Below are positions 15,268 through 23,333 of a DNA stretch of 27,129 bases, in pieces. The DNA comes from JAFTYO01 sp045644765 (GTDB lineage Bacteria > Pseudomonadota > Alphaproteobacteria > RF32 > CAG-239). How positions within the stretch are numbered: the first letter of the stretch is position 1; the number at the start of each line of letters is the position of its first letter. Below the pieces are notes generated by a model. That model saw only the letters and a list, made by a program, of their open reading frames with translations. It did no database searches and was not told the origin of the DNA. Made by a program: the position numbers and the translations under genes. The stretch is from the NCBI GenBank assembly GCA_045644765.1, contig JAZRHM010000024.1, positions 1 through 27,129 of the forward strand. The letters are read 5' to 3'.

Positions 15268-16402
15268 GTTTCTTTTTTACCTTTTTTCGTTTTTTGATAA
15301 TTTCATCAATATATACTCTAACATCGTTACCGTATGTTTTACGTATATATAATGTTAATTCTGAAGGCTGTTCACTAAAGGTTTCAGCTTTTGTTTGCGC
15401 TTGTAACAAATTTTCAATTTTAAGATATTCTTCTATTTCATCACGGTATGTCTCAGCATTGGGAGCATCGTAAACAGATGCAATATTGAAAAGTACATGC
15501 GCCATAAAATGATTTTGGGGATATATTACACCTTCGGCATAAATAGTCCCTAAATCCATCATAGCAGGGACATTACCCTGATTTACTGCTGACCACAAAT
15601 ATTTTACAGCATTACCGTAGTTTTTGGTTATACCTTCACCATTACGATACATAATACCAAGCATATATTGGGCTATATCAAATTTATATTTTGCAGCATC
15701 TTTTATCAAGTCAATTGCTTGATGAAAACTTTGTTCCACAATAAACCCTTTGTAGTATGCGTAACCTAACATAAATTTCGCCGTATTATTTCCGGCTTTT
15801 GCAGCTTCTTGAAATAAATTAATTGCAGCTTCGTGTTGTTCATCACTATTATCAGAGCTTAAATAAATAAAAGCTAAATTAACCGCTGCGTCATCACTGC
15901 CATTTTGTGCTGCTTGGAAGAACAATTCTGCAGCTTTTTGGTAATTTACTTCAGTTCCAATACCATTGAAATATAAACTGCCTAAATTGTTAAGAGCAAT
16001 TGCGTTATTTTGTTTTGCTGCCATTTCATAAAAATAGAATGCTTTTTTATGATCAATTTCGACACCATCTTCTCCATATAAGTACATGTATCCTAAAGAT
16101 AGTTGAGCATCAAGTTTCCCTTCCTGAGCATGACGTATCATTCTTTCCAAAGGAGTTTCTTGTTGTGTACTATCTTCAGAATTTGTGTCTTCTGCAACTT
16201 CTTTACTGGTATATTTTTTAATAAATGAAAAATTTAAAAGCGAGAAAGCATTCTTATCTTTATCCAAATTTTCTTCTTCTGATGTTTCAATCTCTACTTC
16301 ATCAACGCTTTCGTCAGTAATAGATGAAGCTAAATCAATGATTTGAGCGTGAATGGAAAAAGGAAAAAATATGAAACTTACAATAAATATAATTTTTTTC
16401 AT
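15257..16402 (-). CDS. secreted Sel1-like repeat protein
   Basis: 381 residues from the ATG at 16402, which has AAGGGAT 8 nt upstream (a TTG one codon earlier is less likely). A Sec signal peptide covers residues 1-19 (IIFIVSFIFFPFSIHA|Q). An acidic linker (residues 20-90) leads to about six or seven Sel1-like (TPR-related) repeats from residue about 95 to 330, with the typical A..LG.MY..G.G......A...Y..AA..G pattern, for example AQLSLGYMYLYGEDGVE and ALNNLGSLYFNGIG. The tail is highly basic. Sel1 proteins are scaffolds for protein-protein contact, often in envelope assembly, signalling or host interaction. Coupled with the YbhN-like gene, it may act in the periplasm on the same envelope process; that is inference. 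Confidence 0.9.
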   Translation of the reverse strand: MKKIIFIVSFIFFPFSIHAQIIDLASSITDESVDEVEIETSEEENLDKDKNAFSLLNFSFIKKYTSKEVAEDTNSEDSTQQETPLERMIRHAQEGKLDAQLSLGYMYLYGEDGVEIDHKKAFYFYEMAAKQNNAIALNNLGSLYFNGIGTEVNYQKAAELFFQAAQNGSDDAAVNLAFIYLSSDNSDEQHEAAINLFQEAAKAGNNTAKFMLGYAYYKGFIVEQSFHQAIDLIKDAAKYKFDIAQYMLGIMYRNGEGITKNYGNAVKYLWSAVNQGNVPAMMDLGTIYAEGVIYPQNHFMAHVLFNIASVYDAPNAETYRDEIEEYLKIENLLQAQTKAETFSEQPSELTLYIRKTYGNDVRVYIDEIIKKRKKVKKKHDK

Positions 16403-16537
16403 CAAAAAAGATCCCTTAAATTTACATTATAACGTTAAGTATATTAAGGTAAAAATAATCCACTTTCAAGGTAAATATTGTTGTAATTTAATAAATACTA
16501 TGATAATTAGATGTTAAATACGAAACGGATGCAAAAA

Positions 16538-18340
16538 ATGGTAGCAGAACCCCCAATTTATACAATTAAAAATGCATATTTAAGTTTTGGTCTTAATCCT
16601 CTTTTTACCGGAGTTGAGCTAAATATATCTCGTGGAGATAAAATATGTCTGGTTGGTCGAAACGGATCTGGAAAATCTACACTTCTAAAAGTTATTTCAG
16701 GTATAATAGAACCTGATAATGCTGAAATTTTTATTCAACCGGGTATGAAAATTTCTTACATGCCCCAAGAAGCTGATTATAGTGATTATGAAACCTTAAG
16801 AGATGTTGTGCTTTCAGGTCTTAAAAATAATACAACAGAACAGAATTATAAAGCAGATATTTTAATTGATGCGTTAAATATATTAGAAAAACAATCTCCA
16901 TCCAATGCTTCCGGCGGAGAGCTTAAAAAGGCAAGTTTGGCAAAGGCTCTGATTTCTGAGCCTGATATATTGTTGTTAGACGAGCCTACCAATCATTTAG
17001 ATATTGAAACTATTGAAAAACTTGAACAAATAATTAGTAAGTTTCAAGGGGCTGTTGTCGTAATAAGTCATGACAGAATGTTTTTAAATCACGTATCAAA
17101 GCAAACTTTTTGGCTTGATAGAGGAATTTTACATTCAAATAACAAGGGATTTGCCTTTTTTGATGAATGGCAAGAACAAATTTTAGAACAAGAAATTATA
17201 GCTCAAAAATATTTGAATAAAAAAATAGAAGAAGAAACAGAATGGTTGCATAAAGGTGTAACAGCAAGAAGAAAACGAAATCAGGGCAGATTACGCCGAT
17301 TGCAGCAACTACGACAAGAACGGCGTGAGCAAGTTAAACAAATAGGTTCGGTTAATATGGAAATAGAAACGGCTGACTTAAGATCTCGTCTTGTTATTGA
17401 GGCTAAGCACATTTTCAAATCTTACAACAATCACGAGTTAGTTAAAGACTTTTCCATAAAAGTAATAAAAGGAAACAGAATTGGTATTGTAGGTCCTAAT
17501 GGCGCCGGAAAAACCACTTTAATCAAGCTGTTAACAAAAAAACTTGAACCTGATAGCGGGTTTGTTCGTATAGGTAAAAATTTAGAAGAAGCTTATTTTG
17601 ATCAAAACAGAATAACTTTGGATCCGAAAAAAACATTATGGAAAACCTTATGTAATGAAGGTGATCATATATGGGTGAGGGGAAAATATCGCCACGTTGT
17701 TGCATATTTGAAAGATTTTTTATTTAAACCTGATCAAGCTCAATGCCCAGTATCTGCTCTTTCGGGCGGTGAAAAAAACAGGCTTATGTTAGCTGTTGCT
17801 CTTGCCAAAGCCTCTAATTTTCTTGTGTTAGATGAACCTACAAATGATTTGGATATGGATACGCTTGATTTGTTACAAGAAGTTTTAGATGAATATCAGG
17901 GAACCATACTCATAGTCAGTCATGATAGAGATTTTTTGGATAAAGTTGCAACATCATTGTTGTATATGAAAGGTGACGGTTCTATCGTTGAACATATAGG
18001 AAGTTATACCGAATTACTGGAAAAACTTAAAAATATACCATTGAAAGAAGATAAAAAGGCAAAACCAGTTAAAACCGTACAGCAAGAAAAACAAAAAAAT
18101 ATCAACAAATTAAGCTATAAAGATAAACGTTTACTTGAAGTTCTTCCATCGGAAATAGAAGAGCTTGAAAATAAAATTATTCAAATTGAAAATATGTTAT
18201 CTACGCAAACAGATTTGTATACAACAGATGCTTATAAATTCGATGAATTAATTTCAACATTAGAAGAAAGTAAGAAATTAAAAGAAGAAAAAGAAAACTT
18301 ATGGCTTGAAATTGAGATAAAAGCTGAGGAATTTAACTAA
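16538..18340 (+). CDS. uup: Uup-type ABC-F ATPase
   Basis: 600 residues from the ATG at 16538; ATGs at 16511 and 16529 are also in frame, but MVAEPPIYTIKNAYLSFG matches where Uup proteins start and a CGGA lies upstream. Two ABC domains: Walker A GRNGSGKST (residues 40-48) and GPNGAGKTT, signatures SGGELKKASLAKAL and SGGEKNRLMLAVAL, Walker B LLLDEPTNHLD and LVLDEPTNDLD, each followed by VVISHDR or IVSHDR. The basic linker between domains (ARRKRNQGRLRRLQQLR) is the interdomain ribosome-binding arm. A C-terminal coiled coil with an EVLPSEIEELE-type start distinguishes Uup from other ABC-F paralogues. No membrane segments. Family proteins bind the ribosome E site and resolve stalled or colliding complexes. 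Divergent from the Sel1-repeat gene; its stop overlaps the next gene by 4 bp tail to tail. Confidence 0.92.
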   Translation: MVAEPPIYTIKNAYLSFGLNPLFTGVELNISRGDKICLVGRNGSGKSTLLKVISGIIEPDNAEIFIQPGMKISYMPQEADYSDYETLRDVVLSGLKNNTTEQNYKADILIDALNILEKQSPSNASGGELKKASLAKALISEPDILLLDEPTNHLDIETIEKLEQIISKFQGAVVVISHDRMFLNHVSKQTFWLDRGILHSNNKGFAFFDEWQEQILEQEIIAQKYLNKKIEEETEWLHKGVTARRKRNQGRLRRLQQLRQERREQVKQIGSVNMEIETADLRSRLVIEAKHIFKSYNNHELVKDFSIKVIKGNRIGIVGPNGAGKTTLIKLLTKKLEPDSGFVRIGKNLEEAYFDQNRITLDPKKTLWKTLCNEGDHIWVRGKYRHVVAYLKDFLFKPDQAQCPVSALSGGEKNRLMLAVALAKASNFLVLDEPTNDLDMDTLDLLQEVLDEYQGTILIVSHDRDFLDKVATSLLYMKGDGSIVEHIGSYTELLEKLKNIPLKEDKKAKPVKTVQQEKQKNINKLSYKDKRLLEVLPSEIEELENKIIQIENMLSTQTDLYTTDAYKFDELISTLEESKKLKEEKENLWLEIEIKAEEFN

Positions 18341-19068
18341 TCTTCACTATCAGGATAAAATTTATCGTATATCTGTAAATACGCTACAATTTGAAATACG
18401 GCTAACATTGCATGCATCAAAGACATAATCACTTGCGATGATTTAAGCTCAATATATCCGATAAATAAAGGAAAAACTCCAAAAATAATAAAAATTGAAG
18501 CAATTACGCTTAAATAATTACCTTTAACTCTGGCATAAGCAGAAATTATAGAATTATCCTTTTTATCAATTGTTGCAATCCAAGCAAATCCGGGAATAAA
18601 AAACGAAACACTTAAAAGAGTGGTTATACCTAAATATATGATTAATCTTAAGTAAGGATTATTTATCATAAAACGATATACACTCCTTAAGAAATAATAT
18701 AAATCAGGAAATCCGATAAGTTTACGTCCGAAAATATATAAAATGTGGAAAAGAAACTTGCAACAAATAAGTATGAATAAAGATAAAGCAGCAATAATAA
18801 GTAGCTTAATAAATGAATCTACAATTTTTTCTTTTGTAATCAACGGTTTTTGTTGGCAATATAAACCCACAAAAAAATAGTAAAAAGCATATACATAAAT
18901 TCCGTATAAAAAAACGAAAAACGGATTTTTAAAAGAAAGTCCGGCAGAAGATGCTAAATAAGAACCGATAAAAGAAAGAAATGTCATAAAAATCAAGATA
19001 GCTTTATTGTTGCCAATAAATTCCAAAGTATCAATAAAAACTTGTCTGACAGACATTTCTTTCTTCAT
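18337..19068 (-). CDS. six-helix membrane protein of unknown function downstream of accC
   Basis: 243 residues with about six membrane helices (for example ILIFMTFLSFIGSYL, FFVFLYGIYVYAFYYFFVGLY, LLIIAALSLFILICC, and a C-terminal pair). The loop DKKDNSIISAYARVKGNYLSV before the fifth helix resembles the conserved segment of DUF-type membrane proteins related to YciC/DUF975, where an S.ALxxS...V..N pattern occurs, but the match is by eye. It starts 9 nt after the accC stop, with AGG as a weak ribosome site, so it is probably translated from the acc operon. Perhaps its role is in the membrane lipids supplied by that pathway. Function unassigned. Confidence 0.78.
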   Translation of the reverse strand: MKKEMSVRQVFIDTLEFIGNNKAILIFMTFLSFIGSYLASSAGLSFKNPFFVFLYGIYVYAFYYFFVGLYCQQKPLITKEKIVDSFIKLLIIAALSLFILICCKFLFHILYIFGRKLIGFPDLYYFLRSVYRFMINNPYLRLIIYLGITTLLSVSFFIPGFAWIATIDKKDNSIISAYARVKGNYLSVIASIFIIFGVFPLFIGYIELKSSQVIMSLMHAMLAVFQIVAYLQIYDKFYPDSED

Positions 19069-19077
19069 AAAATTTAC

Positions 19078-20421
19078 CTATTTATTATTTTTTTCCATAA
19101 ATTTTTCAAGCCAATGGATATCATATCTTCCATCAATATATTCTGCTTGAGAGATAATACTTTGATGTAATGGAATTGTGGTTTTAACACCCATAATGAT
19201 ACATTCTTCCAAAGCTCTACGTAAACGCATCAAAGCGCTATTACGAGTTTTACCATGAATAATCAGTTTTGCAATCATGCTATCATAAAATGGCGGGATT
19301 GTATATCCTGAGTATATTTCTGAATCAACTCTGACACCCAAACCTCCAGGAGCATGCCATTCAAGAATTTTTCCGGGACAAGGTACAAAGGTTTCCGGAT
19401 CTTCAGCATTGATACGACATTCAATAGCATGTCCGTTAAAAGTGATATCTTCTTGAGAATAGCCTAAAGGGGCTCCACTTGCAATACGAATTTGCTCACG
19501 AACCAAATCAATTCCGGTAACAGCCTCCGTAATAGGATGTTCCACCTGTAAACGAGTGTTCATCTCCATAAAGTAAAACTCGCCATCTTCATATAAAAAC
19601 TCTAAAGTTCCTGCGCTTGTATAACCGATTTTTTCAACTGCATTACGAACAATTTTCGTTATTTTCTGTCGTTCAGTATCGTTTAATGCCGGAGAAGGGC
19701 ACTCTTCAATAACTTTTTGATTATTTCTTTGAATTGAGCAATCTCTTTCACCCAGACACACAACATTTCCGTATTTATCGGCCAAAACTTGCAATTCAAT
19801 ATGGCGCGGATTTTGTAAATATTTTTCCATATATACAACATCACTTGTAAAAGCAGCTTTAGCTTCAGCTCTGGCCATGGTATAAGCTTCTGAAATTTGC
19901 TCATCATTGAAAGCAATTTTCATACCTTTTCCGCCACCGCCGTCTTTTGCCTTAATTATGACAGGATAACCGATTTTATTTGCCCATTGTTTAGCATCTT
20001 CAAGGGTGTCGAGTGCAGGTGAACCGGGTGTAATTGGGAGACCGGCATCAATAGCTGCTTTGCGTGCAGTAATTTTATCTCCCATTAAACGCATTTGAGC
20101 AGAAGTTGGTCCGATAAAAGCTATACCATGTTTTTCAACCATTTCGGCAAAATCAGCATTTTCTGATAAAAATCCAAATCCCGGGTGTATAGCATCTGCA
20201 CCTGTAATATGCGCTGCCGTAATAATGGCCGGTTTATTTAAGTATGAATCTGTAGAGCGGGCAGGGCCAATACAAACAGCTTCATCTGCTAAGCGTACGT
20301 GCATTGCGTTTGCATCTGCTTCTGAGTGAACGGCAACCGTTCTGATGCCCATTTCTCTACAAGCACGATGTATTCTTAAAGCAACTTCTCCGCGATTCGC
20401 AATTAAAACTTTTTCAAACAT
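19078..20421 (-). CDS. accC: acetyl-CoA carboxylase, biotin carboxylase subunit
   Basis: 447 residues, against 449 in E. coli AccC. Complete ATP-grasp enzyme: FEKVLIANRGEVALRI at the start, the glycine-rich ATP loop KDGGGGKGMK (about 159-168), HIELQVLADKYGN, ERDCSIQRNNQKVIEE, the metal and catalytic segment FYFMEMNTRLQVEHPITE, and HAIECRINAEDP. It carboxylates the biotin on AccB in the first step of malonyl-CoA and fatty acid synthesis. AGGAAA precedes the ATG. It follows accB by 19 nt, the usual accBC arrangement; a membrane protein gene follows 9 nt later. Confidence 0.97.
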   Translation of the reverse strand: MFEKVLIANRGEVALRIHRACREMGIRTVAVHSEADANAMHVRLADEAVCIGPARSTDSYLNKPAIITAAHITGADAIHPGFGFLSENADFAEMVEKHGIAFIGPTSAQMRLMGDKITARKAAIDAGLPITPGSPALDTLEDAKQWANKIGYPVIIKAKDGGGGKGMKIAFNDEQISEAYTMARAEAKAAFTSDVVYMEKYLQNPRHIELQVLADKYGNVVCLGERDCSIQRNNQKVIEECPSPALNDTERQKITKIVRNAVEKIGYTSAGTLEFLYEDGEFYFMEMNTRLQVEHPITEAVTGIDLVREQIRIASGAPLGYSQEDITFNGHAIECRINAEDPETFVPCPGKILEWHAPGGLGVRVDSEIYSGYTIPPFYDSMIAKLIIHGKTRNSALMRLRRALEECIIMGVKTTIPLHQSIISQAEYIDGRYDIHWLEKFMEKNNK

Positions 20422-20440
20422 AAAATTTTCCTATTTTTAA

Positions 20441-20917
20441 TTACTCAATAACAATAAGAGGAGCACCATATTCAACAGGGTCACCGGCTTCTACCAAAAT
20501 TTTGGTAACACGACCACCTTTATGAGCCTTAACCGGATTAAATGTTTTCATAGCCTCAATTAAGCAAACTGTAGCACCAGCTTCAACCATGTCGCCAACA
20601 TGCACATAAGTGTCTGCGGTTGGGTCGCTTGAAAGATAAACAACTCCTACCATAGGAGATTTAACAGCATTAGGATTGTTTTCATAGTTTGTTTCGACAA
20701 CAGAATCTTCAATTTCTTCTTTAGCTTCAACTACTGCATTTGCCTGTTGCATAACAGGAGTAGGAGCTTGAACAAACGAAGGAACAACCGATGCTCCACA
20801 GTTGCGAGAAAGTGAAATTCTGCAGCTTTCATCTTCATATTCAAGTTCTGTTAAATTTGTTTTATCCAGAATTTCAGCTAATTTGCTGATTACTTTTGTA
20901 TCAATAGGATTTGACAT
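20441..20917 (-). CDS. accB: acetyl-CoA carboxylase, biotin carboxyl carrier protein
   Basis: 158 residues. The N-terminal part (about 1-40) is the conserved AccB helix and strand (VISKLAEILDKTNLTELEYED), followed by a flexible Pro/Ala/Glu linker (41-80) and the biotinyl domain (82-158). The biotin attachment motif is EAMK at 121-124, with Lys124 as the acceptor, followed by TFNPV rather than the commoner M(N/M)xI. The thumb between beta strands (SSDPTADTYVHVGD) marks it as AccB rather than a generic lipoyl/biotinyl domain. It carries carboxybiotin from AccC to the carboxyltransferase. First gene of the acc transcript; the ribosome site is weak (AGAGA). Confidence 0.96.
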   Translation of the reverse strand: MSNPIDTKVISKLAEILDKTNLTELEYEDESCRISLSRNCGASVVPSFVQAPTPVMQQANAVVEAKEEIEDSVVETNYENNPNAVKSPMVGVVYLSSDPTADTYVHVGDMVEAGATVCLIEAMKTFNPVKAHKGGRVTKILVEAGDPVEYGAPLIVIE

Positions 20918-20972
20918 TCTTATTTCTCTTTCAAAAATTTTAAAATCAATTCAGATTCATAACGCTAAAATT

Positions 20973-21002
20973 ACAAAATTACAACAAAAATTGTTATTTT
21001 GT
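20973..21002 (-). repeat. AT-rich inverted repeat between accB and the 537-aa gene
   Basis: ACAAAATTACAA (20973-20984) pairs with TTGTTATTTTGT (20991-21002) with one mismatch around a 6-nt loop. It sits 54 nt past the end of the gene at 21057 on the minus strand, followed by AATTTTAG. It could be a weak terminator of that gene or a site in the accB promoter region. Confidence 0.35.
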
Positions 21003-21056
21003 TAGATATAAATTACCGAATGAATAAACATTAATCTTTAATAAATATCTTATTCT

Positions 21057-22670
21057 CTAGTCGTTTGTATAATTTTTTATGAACTTAGTTGTTAATAATG
21101 GTGCCTTCTGTGGGGCTTGCTTTTCAACAACGTTAGTGTTTGTGTTTTCCTCGGCTTTTACTTCTGCCTTTGCTATTTCTATCATCCTCGGAATATTAAG
21201 CTCCATTTTGGCACCAGCCCAACCTGCCGAATGCTTTATATCACTTTTTATCTCTTTCATTTTTCCTTTAGGATCATCCAGAAACTCTTTAAAACCTTCT
21301 TTCATCCAATTTCTAAATGCCTCTTTGGTTTCTTTTTTATAGTCTTCATAAAATTTGCTATTTATTTTGCCATAATTTTCTTCATCATAAATATTATAAA
21401 GACCAATATCTTCTCTTAATTTATTTGCTTCTTCTGCATTCATGTTTTCTCTGTCAATTTTAGCAGATGTAGCATATAAAATAGGTGCCATCGGTTGAAT
21501 TGCACAACTGTGGTCTTGTAAATTATATTTATACTCGTTCTCACCTTCTTTAACCTTAGAAAGGTTTAGGCTCTCTTTTTTCTTTAAAACTAAGTTATTT
21601 TCTTTTTCATCATTGCTATTTGTATCTAAATAAGCTGTTGGATTGTTCCAAAAATCTACTATTTGTTCATCTGTTAAACCTTTTTTTGATAAATCTGCAA
21701 ATATTTCTTCTTTAGAACCTCCGTTGGCCATATGTTGTTTTATTTTTTCAATATTTTTGACATCTTTGAAATCCAAATTATTATCCCAAAGATTAAGAAT
21801 TTCTTCTTGAGTAAAACCAGATTTTTTGAGGCTGAAAATAGATTCTTGCATTTTGGGATCCATAACATTCATACCTCTAGATTGATATATAAATCCTTCT
21901 TTGACATCATCTTCTTCCAAACCAAGTTCCTTACAATTAATCGCATAAGAAACAGAATCTGAAGGCACATATGTGGTTGCATCATAATCGGAATTATGGT
22001 TTATTTCAGGATTTATACCAGCTATAACAACTATATCATCACCTTTTTCATCATAAAGAGCCGATTTGTTATGAGAATACCAATGTTTATTTGTGCCATT
22101 ATCATCAAGATCAGTCGATGTTCTTAATTCATAACTATCTGCAAAAGCCGGGTAGCATGTTACAACATATACAAACTCAGATTTCATTTCGTTTCTTGCA
22201 TGAGCTATAGAGTTATAAATCTTTTTTTCAGATGTATCATTCTCATTTTCAGATGTGTTATTCTCATTTTCAGATGTTTTTTTAAGTATCACAGCTTGCA
22301 TTTCTCCTTCATTTGTTTCATGATTCTGAATTTTGGAGAATCTTTTCTTTTCACACCAATAACGCTCATGATCTGGCAGTGGTAAAAATTCTTTATCCAT
22401 TTTTGCTAAAACATTTTTATCCTCTAGTTTTCCTTTATAGTCAGGCATAGCTACATTAGCAAGTTTCATTGCTACTTTACGTGTAAACTCACTATCATTT
22501 TGAGTAGGGACATAATTATGAATCAATTCAGAAGAAACTAGCGCCACATAATTTTTTAGTCTTTGATCAAAATTGATGTACTCCGCATAATGTTTAAGAT
22601 CCTTAGCTGCTTGTTTTCTCTTTTCTTCTTTTTTTGTATCTTGATCTTCTTTATTTGAAAATGGCCACAT
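21057..22670 (-). CDS. large acidic protein of unknown function with internal helical duplication
   Basis: 537 residues from the ATG at 22670, preceded by AAGGAGA at good spacing; the frame extends six codons further from a TTG. No signal peptide or membrane segment. The N-terminal 30 residues are charged (KEDQDTKKEEKRKQ). Residues about 132-151 hold three copies of TSENEN-like heptads. Residues 160-230 form a probable alpha/beta domain (FVYVVTCYPAF, DDIVVIAGINPEI). A helical motif of about 24 residues occurs twice, at about 276-299 (ESIFSLKKSGFTQEEILNLW) and 321-344 (EEIFADLSKKGLTDEQIVDFW), 45 residues apart. The C-terminal third is charged and helical, with a Pro/Ala/Lys-rich end. I do not recognise the family. 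Size, acidity and low-complexity spacers would fit an interaction or effector-type protein, but this is only inference. Confidence 0.78.
   Translation of the reverse strand: MWPFSNKEDQDTKKEEKRKQAAKDLKHYAEYINFDQRLKNYVALVSSELIHNYVPTQNDSEFTRKVAMKLANVAMPDYKGKLEDKNVLAKMDKEFLPLPDHERYWCEKKRFSKIQNHETNEGEMQAVILKKTSENENNTSENENDTSEKKIYNSIAHARNEMKSEFVYVVTCYPAFADSYELRTSTDLDDNGTNKHWYSHNKSALYDEKGDDIVVIAGINPEINHNSDYDATTYVPSDSVSYAINCKELGLEEDDVKEGFIYQSRGMNVMDPKMQESIFSLKKSGFTQEEILNLWDNNLDFKDVKNIEKIKQHMANGGSKEEIFADLSKKGLTDEQIVDFWNNPTAYLDTNSNDEKENNLVLKKKESLNLSKVKEGENEYKYNLQDHSCAIQPMAPILYATSAKIDRENMNAEEANKLREDIGLYNIYDEENYGKINSKFYEDYKKETKEAFRNWMKEGFKEFLDDPKGKMKEIKSDIKHSAGWAGAKMELNIPRMIEIAKAEVKAEENTNTNVVEKQAPQKAPLLTTKFIKNYTND
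22228..22284 (-). repeat. 21-bp tandem repeat inside the 537-aa gene
   Basis: Two near-identical 21-bp units (22228-22248 and 22249-22269, two differences) plus a partial third encode TSENENN/TSENEND/TSEKK on the minus strand. Multiples of 3, so changes in copy number keep the frame. Confidence 0.75.
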
Positions 22671-22742
22671 AATCTTCTCCTTATACAATAAATTTATACC
22701 TTAATGTTAGCGTAAATTGCAAATTATGTCAATATAAATAGC

Positions 22743-23159
22743 TTACCAAACCATTATAAGAGTTCCGGCTGTAATTAAAACACAACCGATAATGCTTTTA
22801 ACAGTCAATGTTTCACTTAAAAACATAGCTGCCAGTACTATAGTTAAAACAAGACTAAACTTATCTATTGCCACAACTTTTGAAACTTCGCCAAGTTGTA
22901 ATGCTTTAAAATAACACAACCAAGAAGCACCGGTTGCTAATCCTGATGCAATTAAAAACCACCAGTTTTTTGCAGAAATCGTAAACACTTGATGTTGTGA
23001 ACCGGCAATAAAAACCATTGCCCAAGACATAAATAAGATGACAACTGTTCTAATTGCTGTTGCGACATTAGAACTAATGCCATCTAAACCGATTTTTGCT
23101 AAAATTGAGGTGAGGGCGGCAAACAGGGCCGAAAGACAAGCATAAACAAACCATACCAT
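22743..23159 (-). CDS. half-size EamA (drug/metabolite transporter) protein
   Basis: 138 residues, all in four or five membrane helices, equal to one EamA domain instead of the usual tandem pair. It starts YACLSALFAALTSILAKIGL, the standard EamA first helix, and continues with VATAIRTVVILFMSWAMVF, LIASGLATGASWLCYFKALQLGEVSKVVAID (quoted in pieces) and the final AMFLSETLTVKSIIGCVLITAGTLIM, the conserved end of the domain with its LSE.L pattern. It should act in the inner membrane as a dimer; the substrate is unknown. AGGAGA lies 7 nt before the ATG. The next gene on this strand starts 73 nt away. Complete, not a truncated fragment, since the stop follows directly after the last helix. Confidence 0.88.
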   Translation of the reverse strand: MVWFVYACLSALFAALTSILAKIGLDGISSNVATAIRTVVILFMSWAMVFIAGSQHQVFTISAKNWWFLIASGLATGASWLCYFKALQLGEVSKVVAIDKFSLVLTIVLAAMFLSETLTVKSIIGCVLITAGTLIMVW

Positions 23160-23241
23160 ATTTTTTCTCCTAATAATGTCAGTCTAAATATTTATGGTAA
23201 TTTTGCAACAGACTTATATTATATTTCCACATAACAAGTGT

Positions 23242-23259
23242 TTTACACTGATGTGTAAA
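23242..23259 (+). promoter_or_regulatory. candidate operator palindrome upstream of the right repeat protein
   Basis: TTTACAC and GTGTAAA are perfect inverted copies separated by TGAT. The site ends 6 nt before the proposed -35 (23266), a typical position for a transcription factor. The binding protein is not identifiable. Confidence 0.45.
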
Positions 23260-23265
23260 TAATGC

Positions 23266-23294
23266 TTGAAATAGGCGTTTATATTTAGTAGAGT
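23266..23294 (+). promoter_or_regulatory. candidate promoter of the right repeat protein
   Basis: TTGAAA (23266-23271), a 17-nt spacer and TAGAGT (23289-23294), followed about 40 nt later by the ATG at 23334. The AAGGA ribosome site is at 23322-23326, 7 nt before the start. Confidence 0.45.
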
Positions 23295-23333
23295 AATTAA
23301 CATATTATTAACCTTTATAATAAGGATTGTACC

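Noticed and set aside
22743..23159. Broken EamA transporter pseudogene
   Set aside because: The single domain is complete from first helix to the conserved end and has a good ribosome site; half-size dimeric members are known.
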